In this document: positions 32,071-43,628 of the stretch, piece after piece
Layout of the letters: each line of letters starts with the position of its first letter
Position numbering within the stretch: position 1 is the first letter of the stretch
Made by a program: the position numbers and the translations under genes
The notes under the pieces: generated by a model
What the model saw: the letters and a program-made list of their open reading frames with translations, nothing else
Database searches by the model: none
What the model was told of the DNA's origin: nothing
NCBI GenBank assembly: GCA_963576725.1
Contig: OY755252.1
Location: 57,069,985 to 57,133,984 of the forward strand
Origin: Azorinus chamasolen
Lineage: Eukaryota > Mollusca > Bivalvia > Cardiida > Solecurtidae
Reading direction: 5' to 3'
DNA: 64,000 bases

Positions 32071-34197
32071 AGCTCACCAGAGCACAAAGTGCTCAAGGTG
32101 AGCTATTGTGATACCCCTGTGTCCGTCGTCCGTCTGTCCGTCTGTCTGTCCGTCTGTCCGTCACCAATTTCAAACGACTTCTCTGAAACCGACTGCCCAA
32201 TTGTAACTAACTTGGTCAGATACATACTGTGGGTGGAAAGCTTCAAAAGTTGTTAAAAGATAGTGGGTGGAGTCATCGGTCTTGTTGCCATGGCAACAGT
32301 ACACAATATCTAGAAAAATCTTCTTCTCCAGAATGACTCGTCCGATTTGAATATAGTTTTCACAAAAATGTTTCTCAGTTGAAAGACTTCAAAAGTTGCT
32401 AAAAGTATTTTGATCCAAAAATGGCCCCGCCCAAGGGCTTATCAGTTTTTCACAGGAAAATCTTTAAAAATCTTCTTCTCTGAAACTGTAAGACGTAGAC
32501 CTTTGATATTTGGTATGTAGCATGATCTTATGGTCCTCTACAAATATTGTTCAAATTATGACCCCCGGGCCAAAAATGGACCCGCCCAAGGGCTTATCAG
32601 TTTTTCATAGGAAAATCTTTAAAAATCTACTTCTCTGAAACTGTAAGGCCTAGACCTTTGATATTTGGTATGTAGCATGATCTTATGGTCCTCTACAAAT
32701 ATTGTTCAAATTATGACTCCCGGGCCAAAAATGGCCCCTCCCAAGGGCTTATCAGTTTTTCATAGGAAAATCTTTAAAAATCTTCTCTGAAACTGTAAGG
32801 CCTAGACCTTTGATATTTGGTATGTAGCATGATCTTATGGTCCTCTACAAATATTGTTCAAATTATGACCCCCGGGCCAAAAATGGCCCCGCCCAAGGGC
32901 TTATCAGTTTTTCATAGGAAAATCTTTAAACATCTTCTTCTCTGAAACTGTAAGGCCTAGACCTTTGATATTTGGTATGTAGCATGATCTTATGGTCATC
33001 TACAAATGTGGTTCAAAATATGACCCCCAGGCCAAAAATGGCCCCGCCCAAGGGCGTATCAATTTTTCATAGGAAAATCTTTAAAAAATCTTCTTCTCTG
33101 AAACTGTAAGGCCTAGACCTTTGATATTTGGTATGTAGCATGATCTTATGGTCCTCTACAAATATTGTTCAAATTATGACCCCCAGGCCAAAAATAGCCC
33201 TGCCCAAGGGCTTATCAGTTTTTCATAGGAAAATCTTTAAAAATCTTCTTCTGAAACTGTAAGGCCTAGACCTTTGATATTTGGTATGTAGCATGATCTT
33301 ATGGTCATCTACAAAAGTGGTTCAAATTATGACCCCCGGGCCAAAAATGGCCCCGCCCAAGGGCGTATCAGTTTTTCATAGGAAAATCTTTAAAAAATCT
33401 TCTTCTCTGAAACTGTAAGGCCTAGACCTTTGATATTTGGTATGTAGCATGATCTTATGGTCCTCTACAAATATTGTTCAAATTATGACCCCCAGGCTAA
33501 AAATAGCCCTGCCCATGGGCTTATCAGTTTTTCATAGGAAAATCTTTAAAAATCTACTTCTCTGAAACTGTAAGGCCTAGACCTTTGATATTTAATATGT
33601 AGCATGCTATTATGGTCCTCTACAAATATTGTTCAAATTATGACCCCCGGGCCAAAAATGGACCCGCCCAAGGGCTTATCAGTTTTTCATAGGGAAATCT
33701 TTAAAAATCTTCTTCTGAAACTGTAAGACCTAGACCTTTGATATTTGGTATGTAGCATGATCTTATGGTCCTCTACAAATATTGTTCAAATCATGACCCC
33801 CAGGCCAAAAATGGCCCCGCCCAAGGGTTTACCAGTTTTTCATTGGAAAATCTTTAAATAAAAATCTACTGAAACTGTAAGGCCTAGACCATTGATATTT
33901 GGTATGACTAACATGATCTAATGGTCCTCTATAAATATGTGGCTTGTGGTCCTCTGCCAGGAATGTTTAACTTATGACCCTGACCACTGGGTGAAACTTG
34001 GCCCTGCCTCAGGGCTTATCAGTTTTTCATGGGAAAAATATGAAATATTATTTTTCTCTGAAACCATAAGGCTTATGGCATACTGCTTTGCCTTGTGGTT
34101 CTCTACCAAGGTTGTCCACATGATTTCTTGTGGTCAAAAATGGCCCCGCCCCTGTGGTTATCTCAGGTGAGCGCTTCAGGGCCTCATGGCCCTCTTG
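32071..34197 (+). mobile_element. Helentron-like element E
   Basis: Head AGCTCACCAGAGCAC-AAA-GTGCTC after a T-run, then (GTCTGTCC)n. About ten ~156-bp units follow (GGCCTAGACCTTTGATATTT, CATGATCTTATGGTCCTCTA, GGGCCAAAAATGGCCCCGCC). The tail is GGTGAGCGC, hairpin AGGGCCTCATGGCCCT, CTTG then T. Distantly related to the unit of A, B, G and I by layout (CTCTACAAA, CCCCGCCC). A decayed AGCTCTCACGACAC head precedes it at 32050. Confidence 0.85.
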
Positions 34198-35490
34198 TTA
34201 CAATATCAAAGGGCCCTGCCACCACTCCCCCAAAAGTAAAAAACATGGGTTACTTTAGTTTCTAAAATAACTATAATATTCCACTTTCCAATTACTTTAT
34301 TATAATTATATTTTCCATGAATATTAAGTAGATATTGAAATTTGGAATAAATGTAGATCAAGGAAAAGGTTAAGTGAGGTGGATTGTACCAGGATAGTAA
34401 ATACTGCAGATACAAATGTGTTTTAAATCAGTGTAGATCTTGACCAAGTCGCCATGCCTTTGAAGGTCTACAAGTCTGAGACATCTATGTACAAATTTAA
34501 AGTTTCTGATGCTTTTCCCATATTTTCCAGGTCTTCTACAGATGTGACTTGTACATATAAAGTGACAACCGTGAGAAGTTGGCCAGACAAGGGATCTAGT
34601 GTGAATGGTGTATATCCATGCAGTTTGTAGATACAAAGGAAATTCAAACGAAGTTCTATGTTGATAGTATCTGGGTGATATAGACATCATTGTGATACAG
34701 GACACAACAGTACTAACTAGATGTTACCAATACAACGTGGCTTTTATATTAAATGCTAACCTTCACAATGGTTTTGTACAAATTTCCATTGTCTGCAAGA
34801 ACCTTCAAAAGTGACTGTAAAACGTCTATAAAGACTAGTTACTCAAAATACAGCAGTTGATCAGATGTTTTTACAGTGGATGTTGCACATTGTTCCATTG
34901 TCTACTAGAAAAGTGACTGAAAATTTTAAAGTCCTACTCAAGACGTATATTATTGGGCGGATGTTAGCGTAGTGCAATGACATTGATATTTCTGTGTTTA
35001 GGTGCCATGTGTTTAAAGACTGTATTCCGTATTCACAGAATGTTTGTTTCAAAAACTTCCAATAGAGATTATTGATTTGTTGTTTGTAACCAAACTATGG
35101 TTGTACAAAGTTACATATATAGGATTATAGATACATGTATATGGAGATAAAATCATATGATGAAGTTTACAGGTTTTGATAACAGGTGTTGTTTGAACTC
35201 AGCAGGATTCAAGTGTCAGCACACCAATATAACTTTGTAATCTGCTTTTTGTAAAGAGTCTGGATCCAGCTGAGATTTCGAGCAAGTAAGTGTCTCATTA
35301 GGGTCGAAACTCTTTAACATTATTGACGAAATATAATTTTAAGGCAATTAAAGTCTTGTTTAATTAGTTTTATTACCAATGAAATAGTTTACAGACAGCA
35401 ATTTGACCAGCAGACTAAATGCAGGGTTATCACAATTTACATTTTGATAAGTTAGTCCTACATAGATTAGTCAGATAACATGTAGACTTG
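34198..35490. other. Longest unique-looking stretch; no supported gene
   Basis: About 1.3 kb free of the recurrent repeats. A minus-strand frame (34370-34705, 111 codons) and a plus-strand frame (34454-34630, 58 codons starting MPLKVYKSETSMYKF) overlap, neither with a recognisable domain. If the window has a second, intron-split gene, this is a candidate place, but I cannot support one. Confidence 0.35.
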
Positions 35491-36015
35491 GATTGTATGT
35501 ACAGTCCAAGGTGCATTTAGTTAACACTGGGTCTACTCTGTTTACAAATGTGCGTATATATGGATTAAAGGGTTGACCCTTTCCCTGTTCTAAGTTTATT
35601 CCAAATTTTAATACTTACTGAATATTCATTGAAAATTTGTTATAAAGAAATATGGAGGGGGCATTGTAGACATTTTAGAAAGCAAAGACACAGATCTATC
35701 AAATTTGATTAGCAAACAGACAGACCCTGATCAGACGGCTCCTGTTGGAGCCATCTTATCTAGGTCTACTCTGTTTGCAAATGCTTGAAAACATGTTTAT
35801 ATGAGGGGAAGAGTTAATGCTATTCTTTCTTCTGCAGGTTCTGTTTTATGAAGTTGCAAACAGTGCATACCAAGGTGTATTTAGTTAGATCTGGGTCTAC
35901 TCTGTTTGCAAAGGTGAAAAAAGGCATATACATATGGATTAAAGAGTTAATGCAATTCCTTCTAACACATGTTCTATTTTATGAAATTGCAAACAGTGTA
36001 TACCCTAGAGTCTAT
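35491..36015. mobile_element. P1 MITE cluster with local duplication
   Basis: A full P1 (35573-35817) starts CCCTTTCCCTGTTC, has core GACCCTGATCAGACGGCTCC and ends GAGGGGAAGAGTTAA. It is flanked by partly repeated segments: GGTCTACTCTGTTTGCAAAG at about 35895 and TTCTATTTTATGAAATTGCA at about 35965 duplicate sequence at 35535 and 35842. Confidence 0.7.
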
Positions 36016-36156
36016 GATAAGGGTCTATAATTTTTCTCTAACTAATCCTTGAGGAATGTACATCATTCACTACAGAATGGACTCAAGTGTAAAACAAGAT
36101 TTATTGTTCTATGTAAACTCCCGCTGACATTTAATATGGCTCTCAAAGATTAAACC

Positions 36157-36417
36157 TTAATTGCTGCATATATTCAAATGCTTTTTAATTTCACACCTTT
36201 GCAAACAGAGAAGACTAAGATAAGACAGCTCCTGTAGGAGCCACCTGATAAGGGTACAAGCTCTTTTGCTTATATGAAATTGTAGTATATTTACTCTATA
36301 ATTTCTACCAAAATACAAAATTGTGTATGGATAATGCACATGTGCCTTTATAAAAGTTCAGCTAATAAATATTCATTATCTCATTTACTATATACATAAT
36401 CAACAGGGAAAGGATTA
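36157..36417. mobile_element. P1 MITE
   Basis: CACACCTTTGCAAACAGAGA, core AGACAGCTCCTGTAGGAGCC, and right end TCAACAGGGAAAGGATTAA with TTAA at 36414-36417, shared with the next copy. The left end is unclear. Confidence 0.6.
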
Positions 36418-36650
36418 ACCCGTTTCCAGTTCAATATTCATGTTAGAAATTATGACATAGTGAATATCGGTATTTAATAGCTGAATTGTTATAATGTAAA
36501 ACTTTTCAAAGATAGTGTTTGTTTTGACAATAAGATTATATCCTGGCAAAAGCATACAGAACAGACCCTGGCCAGAAGGCTCCTATAGGAGCTGTCTGAT
36601 CTGTGTCTACACAGTTTGCAAATGCGTGATCATGCGAACAGAATGATTAA
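36414..36650. mobile_element. P1 MITE
   Basis: TTAACCCGTTTCCAGTTCAA at the left, core AGGCTCCTATAGGAGC and a diverged right end with TTAA at 36647-36650. It abuts the preceding copy head to tail through one TTAA. Confidence 0.65.
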
Positions 36651-36784
36651 GTATTAAGCTTTTCTGAATACTATGGTCAAAGATTGCATACAACGTCTCA
36701 AGACTGCACTTTCTGTTTGAACAAATGCTAGTACCTGTGAGTCATAGCACAGGAAACGAAATAGCTAACAGACATAAGGCTTTA

Positions 36785-37201
36785 AACATATGAGACTCTG
36801 ATCAGATGCCAAGTCAGTGCGGATGCATCTGATCTGTGTACTGTGTCCTCACTATAAACCCTGATCAGATGTCATGTCAGTGAAGATGTATCTGATCTGT
36901 GTACTGTGTCCTCACTAGAGACCCTTATCAGATGTCATGTCAGTGAGGATGTATCTGAACTGTGTACTGTGTCCTCACTATAGACACTGATCAGATGTCA
37001 TGTCAGTGAGGATGTATCTGATCTGTGTACTGTGTCCTCACTATAGACATTGATCAGATGTCATGTCAGTGAGGATGCAGCTGATCTGTGTACTGTGTCC
37101 TCACTATAGACCCTGATCAGATGTCATGTCAGTGAGAATATATCTGATATGTGTACTGAGTCCTCACTAGAGACCCTGATCATATGTCATGTCAGTGAGG
37201 A
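36785..37201. repeat. 63-bp satellite, segment 1
   Basis: About six units reading ACCCTGATCAGATGTCATG, TCAGTGAGGATGTATCTGAT and CTGTGTACTGTGTCCTCACT. GATCAGAT and ATCTGATC within each unit can pair, and the words resemble the P1 core arms. The array is broken at 37202 and 39024 by insertions and continues to about 40880. Confidence 0.95.
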
Positions 37202-37243
37202 CAAAGGTGCCCGACGCATGCTTGGACTCACCCATAGTCAACC

Positions 37244-37274
<31 letters not shown>

Positions 37275-38528
37275 AAAAAAATGTGACCGAAGTGTGTTCA
37301 ACTGGCCTAAAACTATCTATTTGAACCTTTAACTACCTCGATAAACAAGAAAAACACGATCCGGAAAAAAAATTCCTTTCGGGTCTATATATGTATTGAA
37401 AGGTATCTAACTACGCCAGATCAACGGCGGAAAATACAACAGTCATGTTTTTCAAAGTCTTACAGCAAAGCCAGTTCAACACCGATTTCAATCATTTTGG
37501 TCTTGATCCGTTCCAAATTCCATATTTTAAGCGGCACAGTTAGTGCTTTCCTTAAATATTGCTCCGTCTTGTCGCTGCAAGACCGCGAATTTGGAAAAAC
37601 GCAAGAGCGAAACGATGTGACTCCCGCCTGGATGCATAGACGTATATCAGGGGATCTGTATTAGTTAATCTTTTCAACAAAAACAGGAATTATGGTGAAA
37701 CACTATCGAAAAACATTAAACTCACCGCAATTAAAACGGCGCTTACTATTTCCAGTCTGCTACGAGGAGCCAGTTTTCTTTCCCCAACTTTCTTTTTGAA
37801 CGGATGCGACCATTTTTGCTGTGACCCGGCTCATAAACTATTAGATATGCAAATTGACTACTACTTCCGGGCCACAGCGAAATGGCCATCTCCGTTCAAA
37901 ACGAAAGTAGGAGAAAGAAAACTGGCGTCTCATATCAGACTGGAAATAGCCAACATCGTTTTAACAGCGGTGAGTTGAATGTTTTTCGAATGTGGTTCAG
38001 CATAATTCGCGTTTTTGTTGAAAAGTTAAACGAATACAGATCCCCCTATATACTTCTATGCATCCTGGTGGGAGTCACATCGTTTCGCTCTAGCGTTTTT
38101 TCAAATTCGCGGTCTTGCAGCGACAAGACGGAGCAATATTTAAGAAAAGAATTAACTGTGTCGCTTAATATATGGAATTTGGAACGGACCAAGACCAAAA
38201 TGATTGAAATCGGTGTTGAATTGGCTTTGCTGTAAGACTTTGAAAAACATGACTGTTGAATTTTCCGCCGTTGATCTGGCGTAGTTAGTTACCTTTCAAT
38301 ACATATATAGACCCGAAAAGAAATTTTTTCCGGGTCGTGTTTTTCTTGTTTTTTCGTAGTGGTTTAGGGTTCAGATAGATAGTTTTAGGCTAGTTGAACA
38401 TACTTAGATCATTTTTTTATTTTTATTTTTTTATTTTTTTTTTGGGGGGTGGGGGGGGGGGGGGGGGGGGTGGGGGTGGGGGGGGGGGGGGTCTATGGGT
38501 GAGTCCAAGCATGCGTCGGACACCTTTG
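37202..38528. mobile_element. Giant foldback (hAT-like) inserted in the satellite
   Basis: Ends CAAAGGTGCCCGACGCATGC and its inverted copy GCATGCGTCGGACACCTTTG. The flanks AGTGAGGA (37194-37201 and 38529-38536) are a perfect 8-bp target duplication. The arms pair over about 600 bp each, including a C-run/A-run (37243-37280) mirrored by a T-rich/G-run (38411-38492), with a centre near 37840 that is itself partly paired. The 117-codon frame 37882-38235 sits in an arm and has no recognisable domain. Confidence 0.9.
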
Positions 38529-39023
38529 AGTGAGGATGTATCTGATATATGTACTGAGTCCTCACTGTACACCCTGATCAGATGTCATGTCAGTTAGGAT
38601 GCAGCTGGTCTGCGTACTGAGTCCTCACTGTAGATCCTGATCAGATGTCATGTCAGTGAGGATGTATCTGATCTGTGTATTGTGTCCTCACTAGAGACCC
38701 TGATCAGATGTCATGTCAGGATGCAGCTGGTCTGCGTACTGAGTCCTCACTGTATACCCTGATCAGATGTCATGTCAGTGAGGATACAGCTGGTCTGTGT
38801 ACTGTGTTCTCAATATTGGCCCTGATCAGATGTCATGTCAGTGAGGATGCAGCTGGTCAGTATACTATGTCCTCACTGTAGACCCTGATCAGATGCAAAG
38901 TCAGTGAGGATGCAGTTGATCTGTGTACTGTGTCCTCATTATAGACCCTGATCAGATGTCATGTCAGTTAGGATGCAGCTTGTCTGTGTACTGTGTCCTC
39001 CCTATAGACACTGATCATCAAAT
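38529..39023. repeat. 63-bp satellite, segment 2
   Basis: About eight units of the same satellite, with more GATGCAGCTGGTCTG variants than segment 1. Confidence 0.95.
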
Positions 39024-39701
39024 CAGGGTTCCCACGGACAGGGAAAAGTCGGGGAAAAAAGTTTTTTTTTCAAGGTCAGGGAAAAGTCAGGGAATTTTTT
39101 AATTGGTCAGGGAAATTTGAAATTTGGCAAAAGTCAGGGAAAAGTCAGGGAAATTTGGAACCAAAGGATGAGGGTTGAGGAAATATGTCAAAAAGGAGAA
39201 AGAATGAAAATAAAAGTCTAAGGCAGTTTCTTCAATTTTGACCAAACCAAATATCTTTATACATCTTTGATTAGCTTTGTATATTTCACATCCAAATTTT
39301 ATAGTATATCTGTCATGAAGTGTGTTAAAACAAAATCATTGGAGAATTCTGGCACCTCTGCAAGACTCCAGCATCCATTTTGACAGCAGTGCTAGAATAG
39401 GGCAGCAATGCTAGATATTGGACATTCTACTGTAGTGTCTCAGGCTGGGCAGCTGCTAGATTTTGGTCATTCTACTGTAGTGTCTTCACTTGTTAGGACA
39501 GACTGGGCAGCAGTGCTAGATATTGGACATTCTACTGTACTGTCTTCACTTGTAAGGGCAGCAATCTTTTGTCTGCTATTATGAAAACTGTGAAAATGCA
39601 GACCCTTTTCTGGTGTCTACAGAGACCCGTTAAAAGGACCTATTTTTCCCAATTTGGGAAAAACATCCCAACTGATGCAAAATTTTGATTTAATTGCAAA
39701 A

Positions 39702-39828
39702 CAAGAGGGCCTTTCAGGCCCTAATGTCGCCCACCAGAAAATCAGAGGTGAAGATTTTCAAAATGTGTTTCTATAGAAAACTAGCCGGCCCTGGGGCGGG
39801 GCCAATTTTGACCCCATTTTAATAGCAT
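39702..39828 (-). mobile_element. Helentron-like 3' end fragment, minus strand
   Basis: Read on the minus strand it has the unit words GGTCAAAATTGGCCCCGCC, then GGTGGGCG, the hairpin AGGGCCTGAAAGGCCCT and CTTG. Only the last part of a unit and the tail remain. Confidence 0.75.
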
Positions 39829-39896
39829 GCTATATCAGTGTCTTACACACTATATGCACTATTTTAAAATTCAGCTTACACAGAAAAACTGAAAGA

Positions 39897-40148
39897 TTAA
39901 CCCTTTCCACCATAGATACACATTTTATCACCTTTGCAAACAGAATAGACCCATATCAGGCAGCTCCTGTAGGAGAGCTGCCTGATCAGGGTCTACTCTG
40001 TTTTCTTAGAAAAATATCATAAATCTGAATTTTTACTTTAGTCTTCTGCCGAAATATTTCTTAACTTTGCTTAAAAATAATTTTTTACTTAATTATATAT
40101 TCATAGTAGATGGAGTCTCTAATAAAAATCCATGGAGTCATGGGTTAA
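39897..40148. mobile_element. P1 MITE, nested
   Basis: TTAACCCTTTCCACCATAGA at the left, core GCAGCTCCTGTAGGAGAGCTGC, right end GGAGTCATGGGTTAA with TTAA at 40145-40148. Confidence 0.75.
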
Positions 40149-40487
40149 GATAGGTAGAAAAGATTCAAGAGACTTTATACTTAGGGTGCATATTAGGACA
40201 TGTTTGGCGTCATGCATGTTACATTCAGTATTGAGCAATTAAGAATGAAAAAGTCAAAAACATTTTTAAAATGATCAAAACACTACTGCTGTATATATAG
40301 TTGTCATAAAGAGAGAGGTGGTAAGGATAGGCTGATGGGGAGGACGGAGGCCAACATTTATTGATCATGCACATAGATGACCAATTAAACTTCTGTTAAC
40401 ATGGGGTCAGGGAAAATTGCAATTTGGTCAGGGAAAAGTCAGTGAAAAGTCAGGGAATTTTATTTTTTCTGTTTTGTGGGAACCCTG

Positions 40488-40885
40488 CAAATGCAATGTC
40501 AATGAGGATGCAGCTGGTCTGTGTACTGATTCCTCACTATAGGCCCTGATCAGGATGGCATGTCAGTGAGGATGCAGCTGATCTGTGTATTGTGTCCTCA
40601 TTATAGACCCTGATCAGATGTCATATCACTTAAGATGCAGCTGGTCTATGTACTATGTCCTACCTATAGATACTGAGTGTGAGGCTACAGCTGATCTGTG
40701 AATTGATCCTGACTATAGACTCTAATTAGATGCCATGCCAATGAGCCTACATCTAGTCTGTGTTTTTGATCCTGACTATAGACCCTGGTCAGATACCATG
40801 TCAGTGAGGCTACAACTGGTCTGTGTATTTGGTCTATTCTATAGACCCTAATCAGATGCCATGTCAGTGAGGATATAGTATGTAT
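40488..40885. repeat. 63-bp satellite, segment 3
   Basis: About six increasingly diverged units (GATGCCATGTCAGTGAGG, CTACAACTGGTCTGTG), the old edge of the array. Confidence 0.85.
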
Positions 40886-41076
40886 ACTAATTACCCTAAG
40901 TATTCAAAAAGACAAACTTAGAATATACTATTTGTTGATGTGGCGTTCTAATCTAAAATTATCAAAATGATGCCAAATTGAATTATTCAGCTTTACAAAC
41001 TTGTGTTAATGGAATATTTGGCGTCTGACCGGGTGTCTGTATACGTGGTATCGTTAGGATAACCAATCGTATATAT

Positions 41077-41930
41077 CAGTGTTCTCATTAGGATTGAATT
41101 TTACCGAGTCCCTGGGACCAAGGGCATCAGCAAAAGTTGCGTCCCAAGCAAATACAACTGAGTCCCAGATAATTTCACTCCTGCTTTTGTAATGGAGATT
41201 TTTTGCACCATTAAATGTAAAGGGGTAAAGCTATTTAAGACTTACACTGATGTATCATTTAACATAAAAAAGATAAGTGTTACAAGCACTGTATAATAAG
41301 GTATTTCTTGATGCTTTGATTTGAAGACAAGTGCTCGACGATGAGCATAGCGAACTAAGCTGAGCATCACTATCCGCTGGTACGTAAAAGCGGTTTTCAC
41401 TTCATTTTCAGCGCATACAAAGCATCACATGGTAATTCTATTGGTTTAAGGGCTAACATCATTTACTTACAAGTCTTTAAACTCTCGATCTTGCACCCAT
41501 AATGCTTTAAAGTTCCTGGTGTGTTCAAACTTTTTACTACCAGACGCCATCTTTTTTCAGCACCCAAATGTCATTACTACGCGACAGAACAGTTCTCATA
41601 GAATTATAGATGCTGACATTAGGGTGGAAATCGTAACCAGTCAATGCAGGTGCCCTCCTACGTACCTGGAATAACCCAGGACTCGATATTAATAGATGCG
41701 TTGCAATTTCGGAAAAAATGTCCAGAAAACGGGAGTGAGATTCACTTTGTTTATTGATACGGATTGATGTAAGACCGAGTTTCAGTTGTTAATTTACCTG
41801 GATTCATTTAAATCGGTAAAATTTCAATCATTGATCTGGCGTCCCATGGACGCAACGTACTTGACTATTTTGCGTTCCAACGATTTTCGGTGCGTATTTT
41901 GATATGATTACGACGTAAACGGGAACACTG
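41077..41930. mobile_element. hAT-like TIR element
   Basis: Ends CAGTGTTCTCATTAGG and GTAAACGGGAACACTG as inverted repeats. Flanks GTATATAT and TTATATCT agree at six of eight bases, compatible with a decayed 8-bp duplication. No frame of note inside. Confidence 0.65.
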
Positions 41931-41959
41931 TTATATCTTGTAGTGCTTCTTTTACAATA

Positions 41960-42134
41960 CAGTAAAACTTCACTAAACTGGACAAAACCAGTCTGTCAGC
42001 CAATGATAGCTTAATGCAGGTTGAAAGTTATGTAGAGCAGCTTTCTGCATGCCATTCAACCTGCATTAAGCAGCGACCTACCTAGTAAGACCTAAATTGT
42101 TCTTAACAAATGTCAATTTCGAGAAGTTCTACTG
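41960..42134. mobile_element. Pogo-like MITE with P4 hairpin
   Basis: Inverted ends CAGTAAAACTTC and GAAGTTCTACTG, with TA on both sides. The interior holds AGCTTAATGCAGGTTGAA and TTCAACCTGCATTAAGC as a hairpin. Confidence 0.8.
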
Positions 42135-42845
42135 TATATCCAGAATTATTATATCTTGTAGGTTGTCTTTGATAATATGTGTGCAACTGTATATAAATTA
42201 TATTATGTAGTTTTTTTGACAATGCATGTACATAATTATACCGGTATATAGTGAATCTTTGTTATCAGGACATTCGATATAACTGAAGATATTCATTATA
42301 TATACACACATTAGGTTTTGGAATAGAACTACCTGAACATAAATATGGGCACTTCTCGTGCTGATATTCAAATGTGAATCCATCCACTTGCGCATAGTAA
42401 TTAGCTGCATCATTCTAAAGTTGGATCAGTTGTTGCCACTGAAGTATAATGGCAAATAGTGCAGACCCACATTAGACAACTCCTCTAGGAGCTGTCTCGT
42501 ATGGCCATGGGTCTACACTATTTGCAAATGTAGACATACATGTATATGTATCATATGCTTATAATATAAAAATGTTTAATGTTCATTGCAACAACATTTT
42601 CATTACGACGCTCTTTGGGAATGTACATGGTTTTTGTAACGAGGATTGACTGTATAATGAAGTGTAATACGTGTTCAATTGTATATATATGATGAAGTGT
42701 TTCTTTGACAATGCATACATGTACGATTGTATAATATCTTGTAGGTTTCTTTGATGATACCTGTAAAATTGTATATATATTGTAGGTTTTCTTTAACAAT
42801 AATTGTACAATTGTATATATTCCAGTATTATATCATGAAGTCCAC
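42135..42845. other. AT-rich tandem words and a P1 core
   Basis: A P1 core palindrome lies at 42449-42540 (GGCAAATAGTGCAGACCC and GGGTCTACACTATTTGC). Elsewhere, four degenerate copies of TATATCTTGTAGGTTTCTTTGA-like sequence (read in parts) recur between 42160 and 42830. No gene. Confidence 0.55.
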
Positions 42846-43270
42846 TGTCAATCCATCCGTCATTTCATCCGTCTGTATGTCTGGCTGTCGAGAATTATTT
42901 TGAATTACATGACATCTCCGAAACCACAAGACAGTCTGCCATCAAACATATCATGCTCTTTCAAAATTACTAAACGTCTTTAAATATCTCCAAAATCAAT
43001 TTTCTTGTCCTCTTTACCAAAATTGCTAAAACCGTGTTGATACCTCAAATAAAACATGGCCACCAGAGGCATGGCTAGATTTCCTTTATTTAACTTTATA
43101 GTAAACCTTTTAAAATCTTCCTCTTCAAAACTTGGGTGAATAACATTTAGTACCAACAGGCAACTGGAAACACTTTATCAAAATTGATTATTCTTTTACA
43201 GTTGAAAACTCAAAATAGCGTTGAATTTGAATTTGAGTGTCAACCATTTGAACTGCAGACGAGTTCTTCC
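42846..43270 (+). mobile_element. Relic of a Helentron-like body
   Basis: CCATCCGTCATTTCATCCGT is followed by ATGACATCTCCGAAACCACA and GGCCACCAGAGGCATGGCTAG-type sequence (in parts), similar to the body at 55956-56120. Neither end is recognisable. Confidence 0.35.
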
Positions 43271-43628
43271 TCATCTCACCTGACTTAACACGGAATTCAG
43301 AAGAATGAATAAATTGGTATATTCAACATTACTTTAATTCTTTGTTTATATGCCATTTAAAAATCTATCTAATTAACATTCTAACAGCCATTATTTATAA
43401 TTTCTTGCTTGAATATTCATCAGGTAAAATGTAAATAATAATTTGTAAAGACTATTTAGTCTGATGATAATTTACAATCAAAGGGAAGCAACTCATTTAA
43501 TTTTGTTTGTACATATATATAAACATTTGATGATATGAGTATACCTGTATGCATGTATGATAATCTTGACATTTAATATATTTTACATAATGAGGTGACT
43601 TCATATATATATAACCTTGTTCTTTTGA

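Larger units (their letters stand above)
39024..40487. mobile_element. CAGGGTTCCCAC TIR element inserted in the satellite
   Basis: Inverted ends CAGGGTTCCCAC and GTGGGAACCCTG. Subterminal copies of GTCAGGGAAAAGTCAGGGAA lie on both sides (39040-39150, 40405-40458). CAAAT flanks both ends (39019-39023, 40488-40492), so a short target duplication is possible. A Helentron-like 3' end fragment and a P1 copy are nested inside. Non-coding. Confidence 0.8.

Noticed and set aside
34454..34630. 58-codon plus-strand frame in the unique region
   Set aside because: No recognisable domain, no splice context I could defend and an overlapping minus-strand frame of similar quality.
37882..38235. 117-codon frame in the foldback arm
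   Set aside because: The opposite arm carries the inverted copy without a matching intact frame, and there are no domain motifs.
36785..40885. CRISPR-like array (regular 63-bp repeats)
   Set aside because: There are no unique spacers between short repeats; this is a conventional satellite in a eukaryotic context.
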